Assembly: GCA_043228905.1 (NCBI GenBank)
Contig: JBHGNT010000001.1
Location: forward strand, 806,001 to 870,000
Reading direction: 5' to 3'
Origin: Azolla caroliniana
Lineage: Eukaryota > Polypodiophyta
Length of the DNA stretch: 64,000 bases
Positions 33,684 to 45,500 of this stretch are shown here, piece after piece. The notes under the pieces are model-generated. The model made no database searches. It was given only the letters and a program-made list of their open reading frames with translations, and was not told where the DNA came from. The position numbers and the translations under genes are program-made. The number at the start of each line of letters is the position of its first letter. Position 1 is the stretch's first letter.

Positions 33684-36600
33684 ATGTTGTGCCGAATTAG
33701 GGTTTCCACAGTCTGCCTAAACCTGGTTCCCGATTCTTCTCGTCTACTCGGACATCCTCATCTTCATCGACTACGCCAGGTAATTGCCCGCCCACACAGA
33801 CCTTTACCTTTCCTTACGTTCTCCACTTTAGCACAATTGGAGGAAGTAATAAAACCCAACCAGGTTTTACCGGAACTCAAAAAAAGCTTAAAACTGCTAG
33901 AGATTTATTTTGCATGTTTTAGGGCTTATTTTGTGAGTTGACAGTTCAAACTTTACTTTTTGGGGTTTCTGTTGTATGATGGAAAATAAAAATTGTATGT
34001 TTTCCCGCAGGTTTATTCGTGTTTCTTCTATTATTTTGGATTTCCTTTGTGTGATAGAAGGAAAAAATGCTAACTTTTCTTCTAGGATTTAGCGAGAATT
34101 GCTAGCATTTTAATTTCTATTCCATTATTGTATCAAATCCTAATACCTTCTTTCGCATAAATGAATCCCTATATCATTTAAGAAAACTAAACTTTCTAAG
34201 AAACCCTAAGAATTGCTCAATCTTATAGCACAAGAGGAACCCAAACTCGTAAGAAGACCTAAAAAGCATAAGAAACCCAGTTCCTTTTACTTATTTTCAT
34301 GCTAAAAGAACAGTAAAATTTGTAAGAGACCCGTAACTTGTGTTGGAATATTTATTGCCTTCTTGAAGGCTCCTCATAGTACGAAGTCGATCCAGTCTAG
34401 AAATCTGTATCATGCTCGTCATCATCATCATCAGACGAGGTGGACTCCACATTCATTTTCTTCAATCCACCATTATGAGAGACATAAATCTACTCCATGG
34501 AAACATGGATCTTCTCGAGGCTTCTATGCCAGCGCCTCTGGTGGTGCTGGATCATCTGGGATGCGGAAATGTATCAATATTACGCTCTTCCAAGGTATCA
34601 GGTGGTTTCCTTGTCATGAATTCGTCCGAGCATCTTTCGGTATGGTGGATAAGACAAAATTATCAAATGTAAATGATGATGATACTCATGATGATCCTTC
34701 ACGACCTAGCCGCCAGGCTTCTGTCACTTCTATGTCTCAAGGAAAGGGGATCTTATATGCAGAAGGCGATAAGGATGGTGAAGAAGATGATTTGTTTGTA
34801 CACCTTGATCGAACTGTTCCTTCTACTAGTGCTTCAATTTCACAACAAAGTAGGATCTCTAATGCCCAAGATGATAATGAAGATGATTTCTCATGGTTTG
34901 ACACATGTGATGGCAACTCCAATGGTAGAAATTCGAATGGTTCCAATGGCTTGAAACCATGCTCAGATCATGACAGAGATGGTGATGGTGGAATGCCGAA
35001 AAAACGTAGGTCATGGTTTTCGTTGCCGTCAATGCAACACCTATCTTCCGATGAATCAAAAACGGTTTTCACAACTTTCTTGGTGTCATTGATGTTCAGA
35101 TGGTTTGTAGCTGAGCCTAGGTTCATCCCAACACTGTCAATGTATCCTACATTCAATGTTGGTGATCGCATAATTGCCGAAAAGGTAATATAGAAATCAT
35201 ATTCCCAAAAAGGTTATTGTGTTTCAAGTTTGTTCATAATGGTTCAAGCAGTTCATTGTCAAACATGGAATGGAAAAATGAAGTCAAAAGATTTGGTTAA
35301 AAAGGTTTGTATTACCTGTGTAGGTCAGTGTAGCCATTACCTCAGATCATGGTGATCTTGTGTTGAAATCCAAATTTTATGCCAAATAATCTGATAGATC
35401 GCATTCGTAGTTCAAAAGGTGCAGAAAGGAAAATACTTTTCTTTCCTTTCCAGAGAAAGGAAGAGAGGATTTAAATCTGAAAAACTTATAATGTCTTCAA
35501 GTGAAACTTCTCGATATCATTATGACATTTTAAGATTGTTTACGTATAACTAGCAATGTGGAAAATATTTCTCTCATAGTTCTATTATTCCCTGTTATCT
35601 TTTCATTATCAACAAGATAGACTCCATATAGATATATATATTAAAAATCCTAATTTCTCAGCATTATTGCATGCTATGATTTAATACTGAAAAGTAAGGT
35701 CATATTATGAATTGTGATCCTTAAAAATATATTTTTCTTTTACTTTCTTGCATGCAGTTCTAAACGTAGTGAAGGATTGCTTCATCTGATTTTTGCAGTT
35801 GCCTTTCTCACAGGAACATATATGCAGTTCTTAAGATTCGAAGAGGGTTTGTAGATCAGGTCATGTAAACACATACATGGGGAACATATTTTCTTGCATT
35901 TTATGGTGTTTTGGCATTGAGAGTTTGAAGTTTTATTGAGAAGTAGTACAGCCATTACAGATAGTCCAATCATTCTATTGCTAGTTTGAACTTTGGAATT
36001 TGAGGCATTTTTCAATTAATAAACTTGTAAAGAAATATCTGTGTGAAATGTGGAAGGATCTTGAATGATTTTTAATGTGAACTATATCTGTAAATTGCTT
36101 GATATCTGCATTTGCCTGATGTCTAATTGGATTATAAATTCATGCAGGTATCATACTATTTTAAGACGCCAAATATTAATGACATTGTCCTCTTCAGGGT
36201 TCCGCAAACTTTGCAGGTAATAGGTGGCAAGTTGTGTTGTTTTTTATGTGAATTTCTTCATGTGCTCATTTTGTCACATATTAGATAATTTCAACTTATC
36301 ATGCTAAACAGAAGTTTGGCTACAACAGCGAGGCAGTTTTTGTTAAGAGAGTTGTTGCAAAAGCGGGTGATATTGTAGAGGTCAGTATAAATACAACATA
36401 TTGTCATATTGTAGAGGTCAGCATCTTTACGGAGATGTATATTATTGTTTTTCATACGTTTGCTTTTGTATTTTCCTCTCATATAAAATACCTACATATG
36501 TTTTTTAAACACTTTACACATCTCAATTTCCTTATGGAAACACGTTTTCAAGGTGGAAAAATAAGCATTTAGCGTATAGACTACCAGAGCTTGAAAAACA

Positions 36601-37392
36601 TAGCTCTGAACGAATGTTAAAAGATCTGTAGTAGTCTTGTGAGCTTATTTTCTCACCTATATTCCAGGTGGATGAAGGGAGACTTCTAGTGAATGGTCAT
36701 GTGAAAAATGAAGATTTTATTGCAGAGCCAGTATCATATAACATGACTTCAATTGTATGTGTAAACATTTTTGTGAATTTAGTATTCTTGTATTAACTCA
36801 ACTTTATAAAACTTTAAATTTATCATATGATTATGTATGAAACAACATTTTCTATTTTGTTTTTGTGTAGTGCATTCCCAAAGGATATGTTTTTGTAATG
36901 GGTGATAATCGCAACAACAGCAATGATTCACATGTTTGGTAATTTTCTCCTTTTCCTTGCTATTTGTTTCCAAATTGTGGTTTTTACTGAAGGGAAAACA
37001 CCCAAATACCCTCGCTTCCAGTCAATAGAGGGGTATTCCAGTATTTTTCTTGGAAGGTTTAGGGTGTAGTATTCTGTTAAATATCCAATAAGTTAGGGGC
37101 ATTATGTTAATGCTTCAAAAATATAGGGGAATTCTGGTATATAACCAAGAAGTTAGTGGTATTGTGGGATATTTGTTTTGAAAACTTAGGTGTTCACGTA
37201 ATAATTCTTAATGCCTAACAGATTAGGGGCATTTTGGTGTTTTCCCCTTTAATAAATAAATAATATGTATGTATGTATATTTAGTTCTTGATATGTTTTT
37301 GCCATATAAGGGGACCATTGCCTGTCAAGAACATATATGCAAGGTCTGTGCTGCGATACTGGCCACCAAGTCGTGCTGGATGCACACTTTGA
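33684..37392 (+). CDS. Plastid type I signal peptidase (thylakoidal processing peptidase / Plsp1 family)
   Basis: Exons 34369-35184, 36148-36216, 36312-36380, 36668-36754, 36871-36938, 37311-37392, preceded by a probable first exon 33684-33779 ([20 protein letters not shown]..., basic and Ser-rich, transit-peptide-like). Predicted length about 428 aa. The C-terminal 190 residues carry the family signatures: a membrane segment ([20 protein letters not shown]), box B with catalytic Ser ([16 protein letters not shown]), box D with catalytic Lys ([13 protein letters not shown]), and box E ([19 protein letters not shown]). The family cleaves lumen-targeting or membrane-inserted signals in plastids, by a Ser-Lys dyad on the lumenal side. 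The N-terminal half is Ser/Asp-rich. Long frame from 34306 without ATG suggests either the upstream exon or initiation at the ATG at 34561; the catalytic exons are certain. Confidence 0.88.
36991..37248. mobile_element. MITE-like insertion in a peptidase intron
   Basis: Terminal inverted repeats of about 22 bp: AGGGAAAACACCCAAATACC at the left, and at the right the reverse complement reads AGGGGAAAACACCAAAATGC. About 258 bp, no coding frame, internal GTTAGGGGCATT-like repeats. No clear target duplication, so the superfamily is undecided. Confidence 0.5.
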
Positions 37393-37572
37393 GAGGAACG
37401 AGGGTTTGCATGGTACACAATAATAGCACATGTAGTAATGGTACTGGTTTTTGTTTCTCATGTAACATACTTCATGATTATAGACTATAACTTTACCAAA
37501 AATTGGTGATGTTAACTATTCATTTTGATTTTTACTATTTATTGGATATTCTTTATTGAATATGATGGTTTG

Positions 37573-37943
37573 CTCCATAACATTGATACCATCAGAGTGG
37601 GTTGATTTTCTTTATTTTCTGATCACTCCATAACATTGATACCTTCAGAGTGGGTTGATATTCTTTATTTTCTGATCGCTCCATAACATTGATACCATCA
37701 GAGTGGGTTGATATTCTTTATTTTCTTATCACTCCATAACATTGATACCTTCAGAGTGGATTGATATTCTTTATTTTCTGATCGCTCCATAACATTGATA
37801 CCATCAGAGTGGGTTGATATTCTTTATTTTCTGATCACTCCATAACATTGATACCTTCAGAGTGGGTTGATATTCTTTATTTTCTGATCGCTCCATAACA
37901 TTGATACCTTCAGAGTGGGTTGTTATTCTTTTCTTTCTGATAG
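37573..37943. repeat. 53-bp minisatellite, seven copies
   Basis: Units begin ctccataacattgatacc at 37573, 37626, 37679, 37732, 37785, 37838 and 37891. Diagnostic bases (accAtc/accTtc and gatcA/gatcG) alternate between neighbours in copies 1-6, giving a 106-bp higher-order unit. It starts about 180 bp after the peptidase stop codon and could be within or near its 3'UTR. Confidence 0.93.
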
Positions 37944-39888
37944 CTGGACTTGAGTTGCAGAAGATTCCATCCAAAACTGCCTCATTTGTGTAGTTTGTGA
38001 AATGTATATGTAAAAGAAAGACAGTTTTGAGTCAATATGAAGTACTCTGAGCAGCTCTTATGTAAACGCAACATGGCATTTTGAATTAATTATAATAAAT
38101 GGTAATATCTCATTTTGCATTATTATATATTCCAATTGTCATCATGTTGTCTTATATACATGTTAAATTTGTCTTAATCCAAAATATGAAGCATGGACAC
38201 CACATGCATCTATGCTTTTGTTTGGAAAGGAATAATAAAACTCATAATTTGTGAATTTTATTGGGACAAGTAAAAACGTACAATGTTTGAAAAATATTGA
38301 ACTACCCTAGTGTATACATACGAGTATGCAATGTAGTTGGATGGTCATCAAGATGGTTCTTGGAACAAATTGTCCAATGTAACCATTCATGGTCTCTAAT
38401 TGTTGTGGGAATTTGTTTTGTTGCATAGCTTTGTACAACTTAATGAAAAGTTGTTGACAAGTTGGGGTTTGACTTGCATGTTGAGATGTAGATGTGGTAC
38501 CTACCCATGGACATTGTGGGATAAAATTGGGGCTGGCCCATAGAAGGCATAACCTCTTGGGGCTAGAATTGGTTTGGAGCGCGAAAATGATGTTACCTGA
38601 ACAAAACGCTTGTTTGTGATTTGTATAATTATGATTGTCAAAAGCCTTCCGCTGTTGGAGATGCTCAATGGTTAACTACAACATGCTTTTGAGGTGCTTC
38701 TCATCAAGTTTGAGTAGATAAATCAGGCATTGTTGTAGGAATGAGTCCTCACTCATTTTTTCCATAACTTGGAGCTAAAGACTTGATACCAAAATCTTAA
38801 TTGGTCTGATGGCCACCAACTGCACACCAAATAGAACAATATGATGTTGATGCTTGTCTTGAAGCTAGTGCACTAGGCCTAGAGTGTGAACTAGATACCA
38901 ACTTTTTTATACGCACGATGTTCTTGTTATGCATGGTTGCCACCTAACATTGATGTGTGCCAAAGCTTAGTGTTGAACCGGAATGGGTTGACAACATCAA
39001 GATCTTGCGCGCGCGCACACACACACACACACAATACTCCTATTGTTATGTATAGTTGCCATCTAGCATTGATGTGCGTTTACCACTTGCTATTGTGTAT
39101 GGTTGCCACTTGGCAATCATATATTTAGATATATACATGTCATCTCCCATATGATAGTATGATAGTTAAAATTCATTGCGCACAGATCATGGGGGTGACT
39201 ACCAAAACCTATACTTTGTGTTTGCTCATGACACCCTCTTGTTTGACAAAGAGTTTCATGAGTCTCAATGCACTAAGAGGGACTTGGTTTATCAAGCTAT
39301 TGATGATGAATTATGATACACGATCTTGGAAATTATCAAGATCTCCGTGGGTTCTGAAGTTTGATCACTTGGCATATGACTCAACCAATCAAAGAGGCAA
39401 CATAACTTGTGCATGATCTTGGAGTTCAAAACAACTTCATCAATAAGTTGAACATAACTTAAGGGTGGAATTGCCCAACCCGAAATAGAACTAGAGTTCC
39501 AACAATCAGATGTTTAACATTGGATGTATACACATAATCTAACCCATCAAATGGCATGATAGTGTTCATATCATGTCAAAATATCCATGTACGACTCAAA
39601 CCGTGACTTTGGTGAAGAGTTGAGGTGATGATGATCTATGGAAGATGTGTGTGGTTTGTGCATCATGCAAATATTAAGAAATTTCAGTTTGATTACTTGG
39701 AGTTGTGTTTTACAATCTTGAACTTTAGAATTCTTAGAGATTTCTAGATGTTCAATCATGGTCCAACATGGATCAACACCCCCCACGGAAGGAGTAGAGA
39801 GTTATAATGAATTGTATTGACCATCTAACATTGGTGATGTTTGCAACAACCTATATGGATGATATCAATGTATCTTAGATCAAGAATA
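37944..39888. other. Intergenic, no gene seen
   Basis: Only a short GCGC/(CA)n tract at about 39006-39033 stands out. Small frames show no protein-like composition. Confidence 0.5.
39884..39888 (+). repeat. Left flank of the small LTR element, imperfect TSD (gaata)
   Basis: gaata here and aaata at 41625-41629 differ at one base; aata is shared. Confidence 0.5.
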
Positions 39889-40373
39889 TGTCACGACACA
39901 ACGATGTCAAATACATAGTTAGTGAGGATTGAACTTGCAACCTCACAGCTACAAGATATCATGCTCAACCATTTTGATATGAGCATGGATTTGTATAATA
40001 ATTTAGTATTCTATAGTCTAGCATATAATACATTTTAGAATCAAAATATTCTAGAAATATTTTACAACATATTCTAGACGAGTATATTCTAGACGAGTAT
40101 ATTCTAGAGATATTCAATTTCGGAACATGTATAAATACTTGTAACCTCCTTGGTCCCTTCAAGGGATTCAATGCCAGTCATTACACATCAATCTAGTATT
40201 CTCGTTTCGCCTCATCTTTGTCTCCTTGATCTTGATTTCTATCTTCATTCCCTCATGTCGCTCACAACATTTAGAGTTCCTAGCCTCGTCACATCTAGCT
40301 CCAAGTTCATCCGTCGCTCATAGCACCATCATTTATGCTCCGTCCTAGTTCGCGCTTGGTGTGTTCGTTGACA
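39889..40373 (+). repeat. 5' LTR of the non-autonomous element (485 bp)
   Basis: Matches 41114-41624 with scattered substitutions and an indel in the repeated tattctaga(g/c)gag stretch (40060-40110). Confidence 0.9.
40130..40171 (+). promoter_or_regulatory. TATA box and 11-nt self-primer in the non-autonomous LTR
   Basis: TATAAATA at 40130-40137; AAGGGATTCAA at 40161-40171, starting 31 nt after the TATA box. TCCCTT-C-AAGGGA forms a small hairpin at the same place as the larger hairpin in the Gypsy LTR. The 3' LTR copy has one change (AAGGAATTCAA). Confidence 0.68.
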
Positions 40374-40375
40374 AT

Positions 40376-40386
40376 TTGAATCCCTT
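40376..40386 (+). promoter_or_regulatory. Self-priming primer-binding site of the non-autonomous element
   Basis: TTGAATCCCTT begins 2 nt after the 5' LTR and is the perfect 11-nt reverse complement of 40161-40171. The two following bases are CC, as in the Gypsy element. Confidence 0.7.
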
Positions 40387-40798
40387 CCAACTGGGAGCAC
40401 CACCCGTCTTCGTCATCGCCTTTGCATCTAGAGTTACCATCATCACCGTCCTTGCTTCCGGAGTTATCGTCATCAGCATCCTTGTCTTCGACGTCATCAT
40501 TTTCAGCACCTCTTCGCCCAACCATCGTCATCATCAACACTACTTGTCATCATTTTTAGGTATCATTTTGCATCACAGTTTTGGTGAGGAGTGCTTTTGA
40601 TTGCTCTCCTTCCTAGTTCTGGGGGGGGTCACAACCACTCACTTTCCTGGTGGGGATTGGATCATTGCTCGCTTGCACTGTATTTTCGTTATAGTTCAAG
40701 TCTCGCGCAACTTTCTGTTGGCGAGGACCAATTTCGATCGCTCACCTGGTCACATGGTCGCTCACTCCCGTTTGTGTTCTAATTCCCAATGAGGGCCG

Positions 40799-41075
40799 CA
40801 TGGTCGCTCATGCCCGTTCATGTTCCCGGACCGCACATGGTCTCTCACGTTTGTCCCTGTTCTAGTCTTCGATGAGGGTCACACATGGTCGCTCACACCC
40901 GTCGGCATTCTAATCTCCGGTGAGGACTGTACATGGTTGCTCACACTCGTCAGTGTTCCAATCTCCAGGGAGGACCGCACATGGTCACTCACGTCCATTG
41001 GTGTTCTAGTCTCCGGTGAGGACAATATATGGTTCCTCACGCCCTTCAGTGCTCCAATTCCCGTCCAACCCTACA
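40799..41075 (+). repeat. 48-bp tandem repeat inside the non-autonomous element
   Basis: catggt(c/t)-type units near 40836, 40884, 40932, 40980 and 41028 are 48 bp apart, with a related but 37-bp-spaced unit at 40799. Translated, they give a degenerate 16-residue repeat (GEDxTWSLTxVxVLIS); this is open by virtue of its period and not evidence of a gene. Confidence 0.8.
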
Positions 41076-41102
41076 CCACACTTTTGAAAAGGCAGCCGTA
41101 AA

Positions 41103-41113
41103 GGGGAGGATAA
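41103..41113 (+). promoter_or_regulatory. Polypurine tract of the non-autonomous element
   Basis: GGGGAGGATAA directly before TGTCACG; compare GGGGGGATAA before TGTCAAG in the Gypsy element. Confidence 0.7.
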
Positions 41114-41624
41114 TGTCACGACACAACGATGTCAAATATATAGTTAGTGAGGATTGAACTTGCAACCTCACAACTACAAGATATCATGCTCAACCATTTT
41201 GATATGAGCATGCATTTGTATGATGGTTTAGTATTCTTTAGTCTAACGTATAGTACATTTCAGAATTAGAATATTCTAGTCAGTAGTATATTCTAGAAAT
41301 ATTGTAAGACATATTCTAGACGAGTATATTCTAGAGATATTTCTCGAGTATATTCTAGAGATATTCAATCTCGAAACATGTATAGATACTTGTAACCTCC
41401 TTGGTCCCTTCAAGGAATTCAACGCCAGTCATTGACACATCAATCTAGTATTCTCGTTTCGCCTCATCTTTGTCTCCTTGATCTTGATTTCTATCTTCAT
41501 GCCCTCATGTCGCTCGCAACATTTAGAGTTCCTCGCCTCGTCACATCTAGCTCCAAGTTCATCCGTCGCTCGTAGCCCCATCATCTGTGCTCCGTCCTAG
41601 TCCACGCTTGGTGTGTCCGTGACA
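41114..41624 (+). repeat. 3' LTR of the non-autonomous element (511 bp)
   Basis: TGTCACG to CCGTGACA; longer than the 5' LTR mainly through an extra attctagagatatt unit near 41330-41355. Followed by aaata. Confidence 0.9.
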
Positions 41625-42528
41625 AAATATACATCACAAGTTTGACCATAGTCCTCAACAGAATTGCAAAGTGATGCCATCAATACTTCCAAAACTCCTG
41701 CTTGTGGGTGCATCAAGTAGTGTTGCAAGACTTGGAGTAGAAAACGTATCTTATTTAGAATGTTTTAAGGATACATGTGATGGCATATATTTTGATAAGT
41801 GTATCATCCATATTGTGTTGTTGTTTAAGACTTCATAACATTGGCTAAAAGTAAAAAGATGTTATTAGCTAAGTAGGGTCCAACTACATCATGAGTTTGG
41901 AAGGACAATACTAGTGTAATTACCGAAGATAAATGGGCAATGAAGGTGGATGAAGAATTAGGTGGTTTATAACTATGGTAGGTAGTAAGCGATGCAATAA
42001 ATAAAGGTCCTTAAAAAATCAAGTTTTAGGTTTGAAACTTATTGGATGCACTTTTAAAAGAAAGGAAAAGGAGTAGAGCAATTTCAAGTCTAATCCACTT
42101 TTGGTCTGATCTAATTTATTGCAATGCAATAGACAACTAGAATACAATTTTAAAGTTTGGAAAATGTAGAGGAAAGATAAGATTTAACTAAGAGAGAACG
42201 AAAGATATATTAATGTCTTCTAAGGCCAAAATTGGCCCATGAGAGAGAGAGGGAGAGAGAGAGTGGTATCCACACTAGAAATCAAACATGATGTATGGCA
42301 TGGGATCAAACTAATGGCAAGGGTAGAACTTGGTTTCCCTCAATTTTATCACTATGATGCTATGGTTTAAATTCGTTGTGCTTTGTAATGTGGGGAGGTA
42401 TCGATTAGATGGAATGTTACTTGATATGTTTGGTGGTGACATCATTGTTGGCCACAACCTGGAAATCCTATCATCCATTTTGTGGGAAAGTGTTTCTTTG
42501 GTGGATGAGTTACCTTTGATGACCTTAA

Positions 42529-42531
<3 letters not shown>

Positions 42532-42561
<30 letters not shown>
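42532..42561. repeat. (GA)n microsatellite
   Basis: About 15 GA units; a shorter interrupted GA tract lies at 42241-42264. Confidence 0.95.
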
Positions 42562-42565
<4 letters not shown>

Positions 42566-45500
42566 TGGGGCAATTCTTAGTTGATGGGTAATGGTGGGTG
42601 GTTTGCCTTTGTCAACAACATTAAAACACCAACATAATTTAGATGGGTCATGGCTTTTTTGATACCCTGATTGAGGGGATCATAGCACAAATTCTTTACC
42701 ATCCCCTCACCCCCTTTTTTTTTTAGAGGTTCTAGGCTTTAGCTCTTAAAGTTAGAGATTTACCCTCCTATTTTAGTATTTGACCATCTTAAGTAATGGG
42801 GGCTATGATACAATTGAAGTATGAAAAATGGGTTCTTGTTTGATAGCACATGCTACAACATGCACATGGGTCAAAAGGAACTTTGATTTGGAACTTCTCA
42901 CAGCTGATCTCCACAAGGCATATTATACTCAAAAGAGCTAACTTTGTGTCAACTACCCTTAAAATGTTTTACCTTGCCATAAAGATACATACTCACTATG
43001 GGGTCAACAAGGGAGTTTTTATAATTGTGTTTTAATATGAGAAAAAGAAAGAACATTGTATATGCATAGCTTTTAAATTTCATAACATAAATGTGCATTG
43101 GCACTACCATTTAGGGAAGACATGTATTTTCTTGTATTAGATAAACAAACATAGACATCAAATAAGATAAATAACACGATTCATATATTACACGTTCATC
43201 CCCTCACATATATTGAGAAATTATTTGATACACAATTGTCTTTGAAATTTTCAATCAAACTACATAATAATTTTAATCTTTGAAAAAGTGCTCCAACTTC
43301 CAAGTAGGTTTTCGGAAGTGTAGAGGAAAGCAACATCCTAGGAATTAGGGGTGTTATGATTATATATAAAAGAGTTAAAATTTAAAAACATAGGGTAGTG
43401 TGATCCACATCAATCATCACAGGAATATTGTAATCATGTTAGGGGCTTATTTGCATTGTTGTTCATTTATGTATGCAAGTTTCCATCATCATTTACGAAA
43501 TGTACATTTTAATACACATATGTGTGTTCCTAAACCATAAGAATGCATTTTTGTATCCTAATAGAATCTAGTTGTATTAAATTCATTATGAGTATATGAG
43601 TAATAGGAGAATATAAGGAATGTAGTGTAGGTGGACCATTACATGTCACGTGAATCATCACGTGAACACAATCACCCACAAATAAGTAGAAGTGCTTTTT
43701 GTTGGCACTTATGGAGCTCTTTATGTGCAAAAGTTTTGATCATAATTAAAAATACTAGTATGAATGTCACACATATGTGTGTGCTTGTTTATAAATCTTA
43801 AGTACAAATGTTCCTTTCTTATAGAGAATTGAGTTCTCACATATTAGTGAATTTGTGATGTTCACACATATGTCACACACACACACAAATATAATCCAAA
43901 CAAACCAAACATTCTCAATAAAGGTTTGTGGCTACAATAATTGTCCAAAATGGAAAGTGGGCATAAGTGTAATAGAGATTAACGATGTCGTTGTTCGCAA
44001 CATAAACTACTATTTGACTGGTCTTCCTCTTACAATGATAAATCAATTATCCAGTTGCATTGATTATAATCTCAGTGAAAAAAAAAGATGCAATTTGAAA
44101 CTTTATAGTTTAAATATTAGAAATGAGATTAATGTGATAAAACCTTTCCAAAGCATTGGAATGTAGAGATAAACATCGATTCATCATTGGTATTTTCAGC
44201 TGAACTAGACTAATTTATGAGATTGTATATTCTGTTCCTTGGAATTTATTTCTTATAGGCAAAATATGTCATTGGTAGCACAACTATGAAATATGATTGT
44301 GAAAATTGGTTGGATTAATGAAGCCATTTTCCTTGTAAGAACAAGTCGGCAATGTTGTGAAATTTAAAATTTACGTTGTTTTTGAATAATACAATTTGAA
44401 AGTCATCAATATCTCACATTTTATAGTGGAGATTATCTTTCCTTTGTCATGACTCACAACGTTCGGCACATAATAGGCACAAATGTCACATAATTTTAAA
44501 TCCGGTTAGGCTATTCTCCTCCCCCCCCCAAAGAAGAAGAAGAAGAAGAAACAATCAAAACATCAAGGGGCCTTTCTTCCACGTGAAAAGTATGTATTCC
44601 TCGTGTATGACAAGCTTTAAAGTGGACGGGAGAGATGTAGAAGAAAATGAAAAGGATGTCCTCTTTCCCCACACAATTTGTCAAATCATATTCTTATGTC
44701 CAATCAAATGTAGTTCGAATATGGCTTAGCGCATTGTAGAAGATAGAATAACAATATTGAGAGACGTTGTGAGAACATAATAAACAATAATGATATGATG
44801 TTTCTTAAAGTAGAAGACAATGAATTAAGCTAGTTCTAATCATATTGAAATCTTGTCAAGTCTAGGCTTCAATTGATTAAACAAAAGGACTATAGAATTA
44901 CGAGCATGGTTAGCGTATAAGACATCCATGTGACTGGGACAAAGTTATAAGGTTGGTAATGAAATTTGGTATTTGAAGGCATTGAAAAGAAAGTATTCAC
45001 AAGAGGTAAAAATGAAGATAATTATTCGTTGTTTTAAGTCTTTTGTAACTTCTTCTTTTTCATTCCGCCTTGAAACTTTACATTTGTAACATGTCTTTAT
45101 CAGTGAGTTGTGTGGGGAACTATTGAACGATGACTTTCAACTCAAAATAGTGTGTGTAACAGTCAACATATTTCCATTAGTATGCATAAATGATGAGTAA
45201 AACATGACAAGAGTTGTGTCACAATCATAACTAGAGATTTAATGTAATAAGGTATGTTCCACAAGTTGGGCAAATAATTTAATAATCAGTATAATAAACC
45301 ATATGGTCATTGTTATATTAAGCACATTTGCATATCAAGCCTTATTTTGGCACCATACACAGCCTTGATGAGGCATATATGACATGAAGTATAAATTGTA
45401 GGATGGTCATGAACCTTTCATTTCAAAAGGGACCCTTTTTAGTGTGGAAAGCCTTCTTTTCAAAGGCATTTGTGGAGAAATCCTTAAAATTTATCAAGAT

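Larger units (their letters stand above)
39889..41624 (+). mobile_element. Non-autonomous LTR retrotransposon (TRIM/LARD-like), self-priming type
   Basis: 1736 bp. Two LTRs (485 and 511 bp) begin TGTCACGACAC and end with TTGACA or GTGACA. The 740-bp interior has no gag or pol; it carries a 48-bp tandem repeat. A purine tract precedes the 3' LTR. After the 5' LTR there is no tRNA site, but TTGAATCCCTT pairs with AAGGGATTCAA in the LTR, with the same spacing as in the Gypsy element at 9802. LTR divergence is visibly higher than in that element, so this insertion is older. It presumably depended on proteins of a self-priming Gypsy relative. Confidence 0.85.

Noticed and set aside
40820-41101. 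93-codon frame in the non-autonomous element
   Set aside because: Open because the 48-bp repeat is a multiple of three; degenerate repeats, no known domain.
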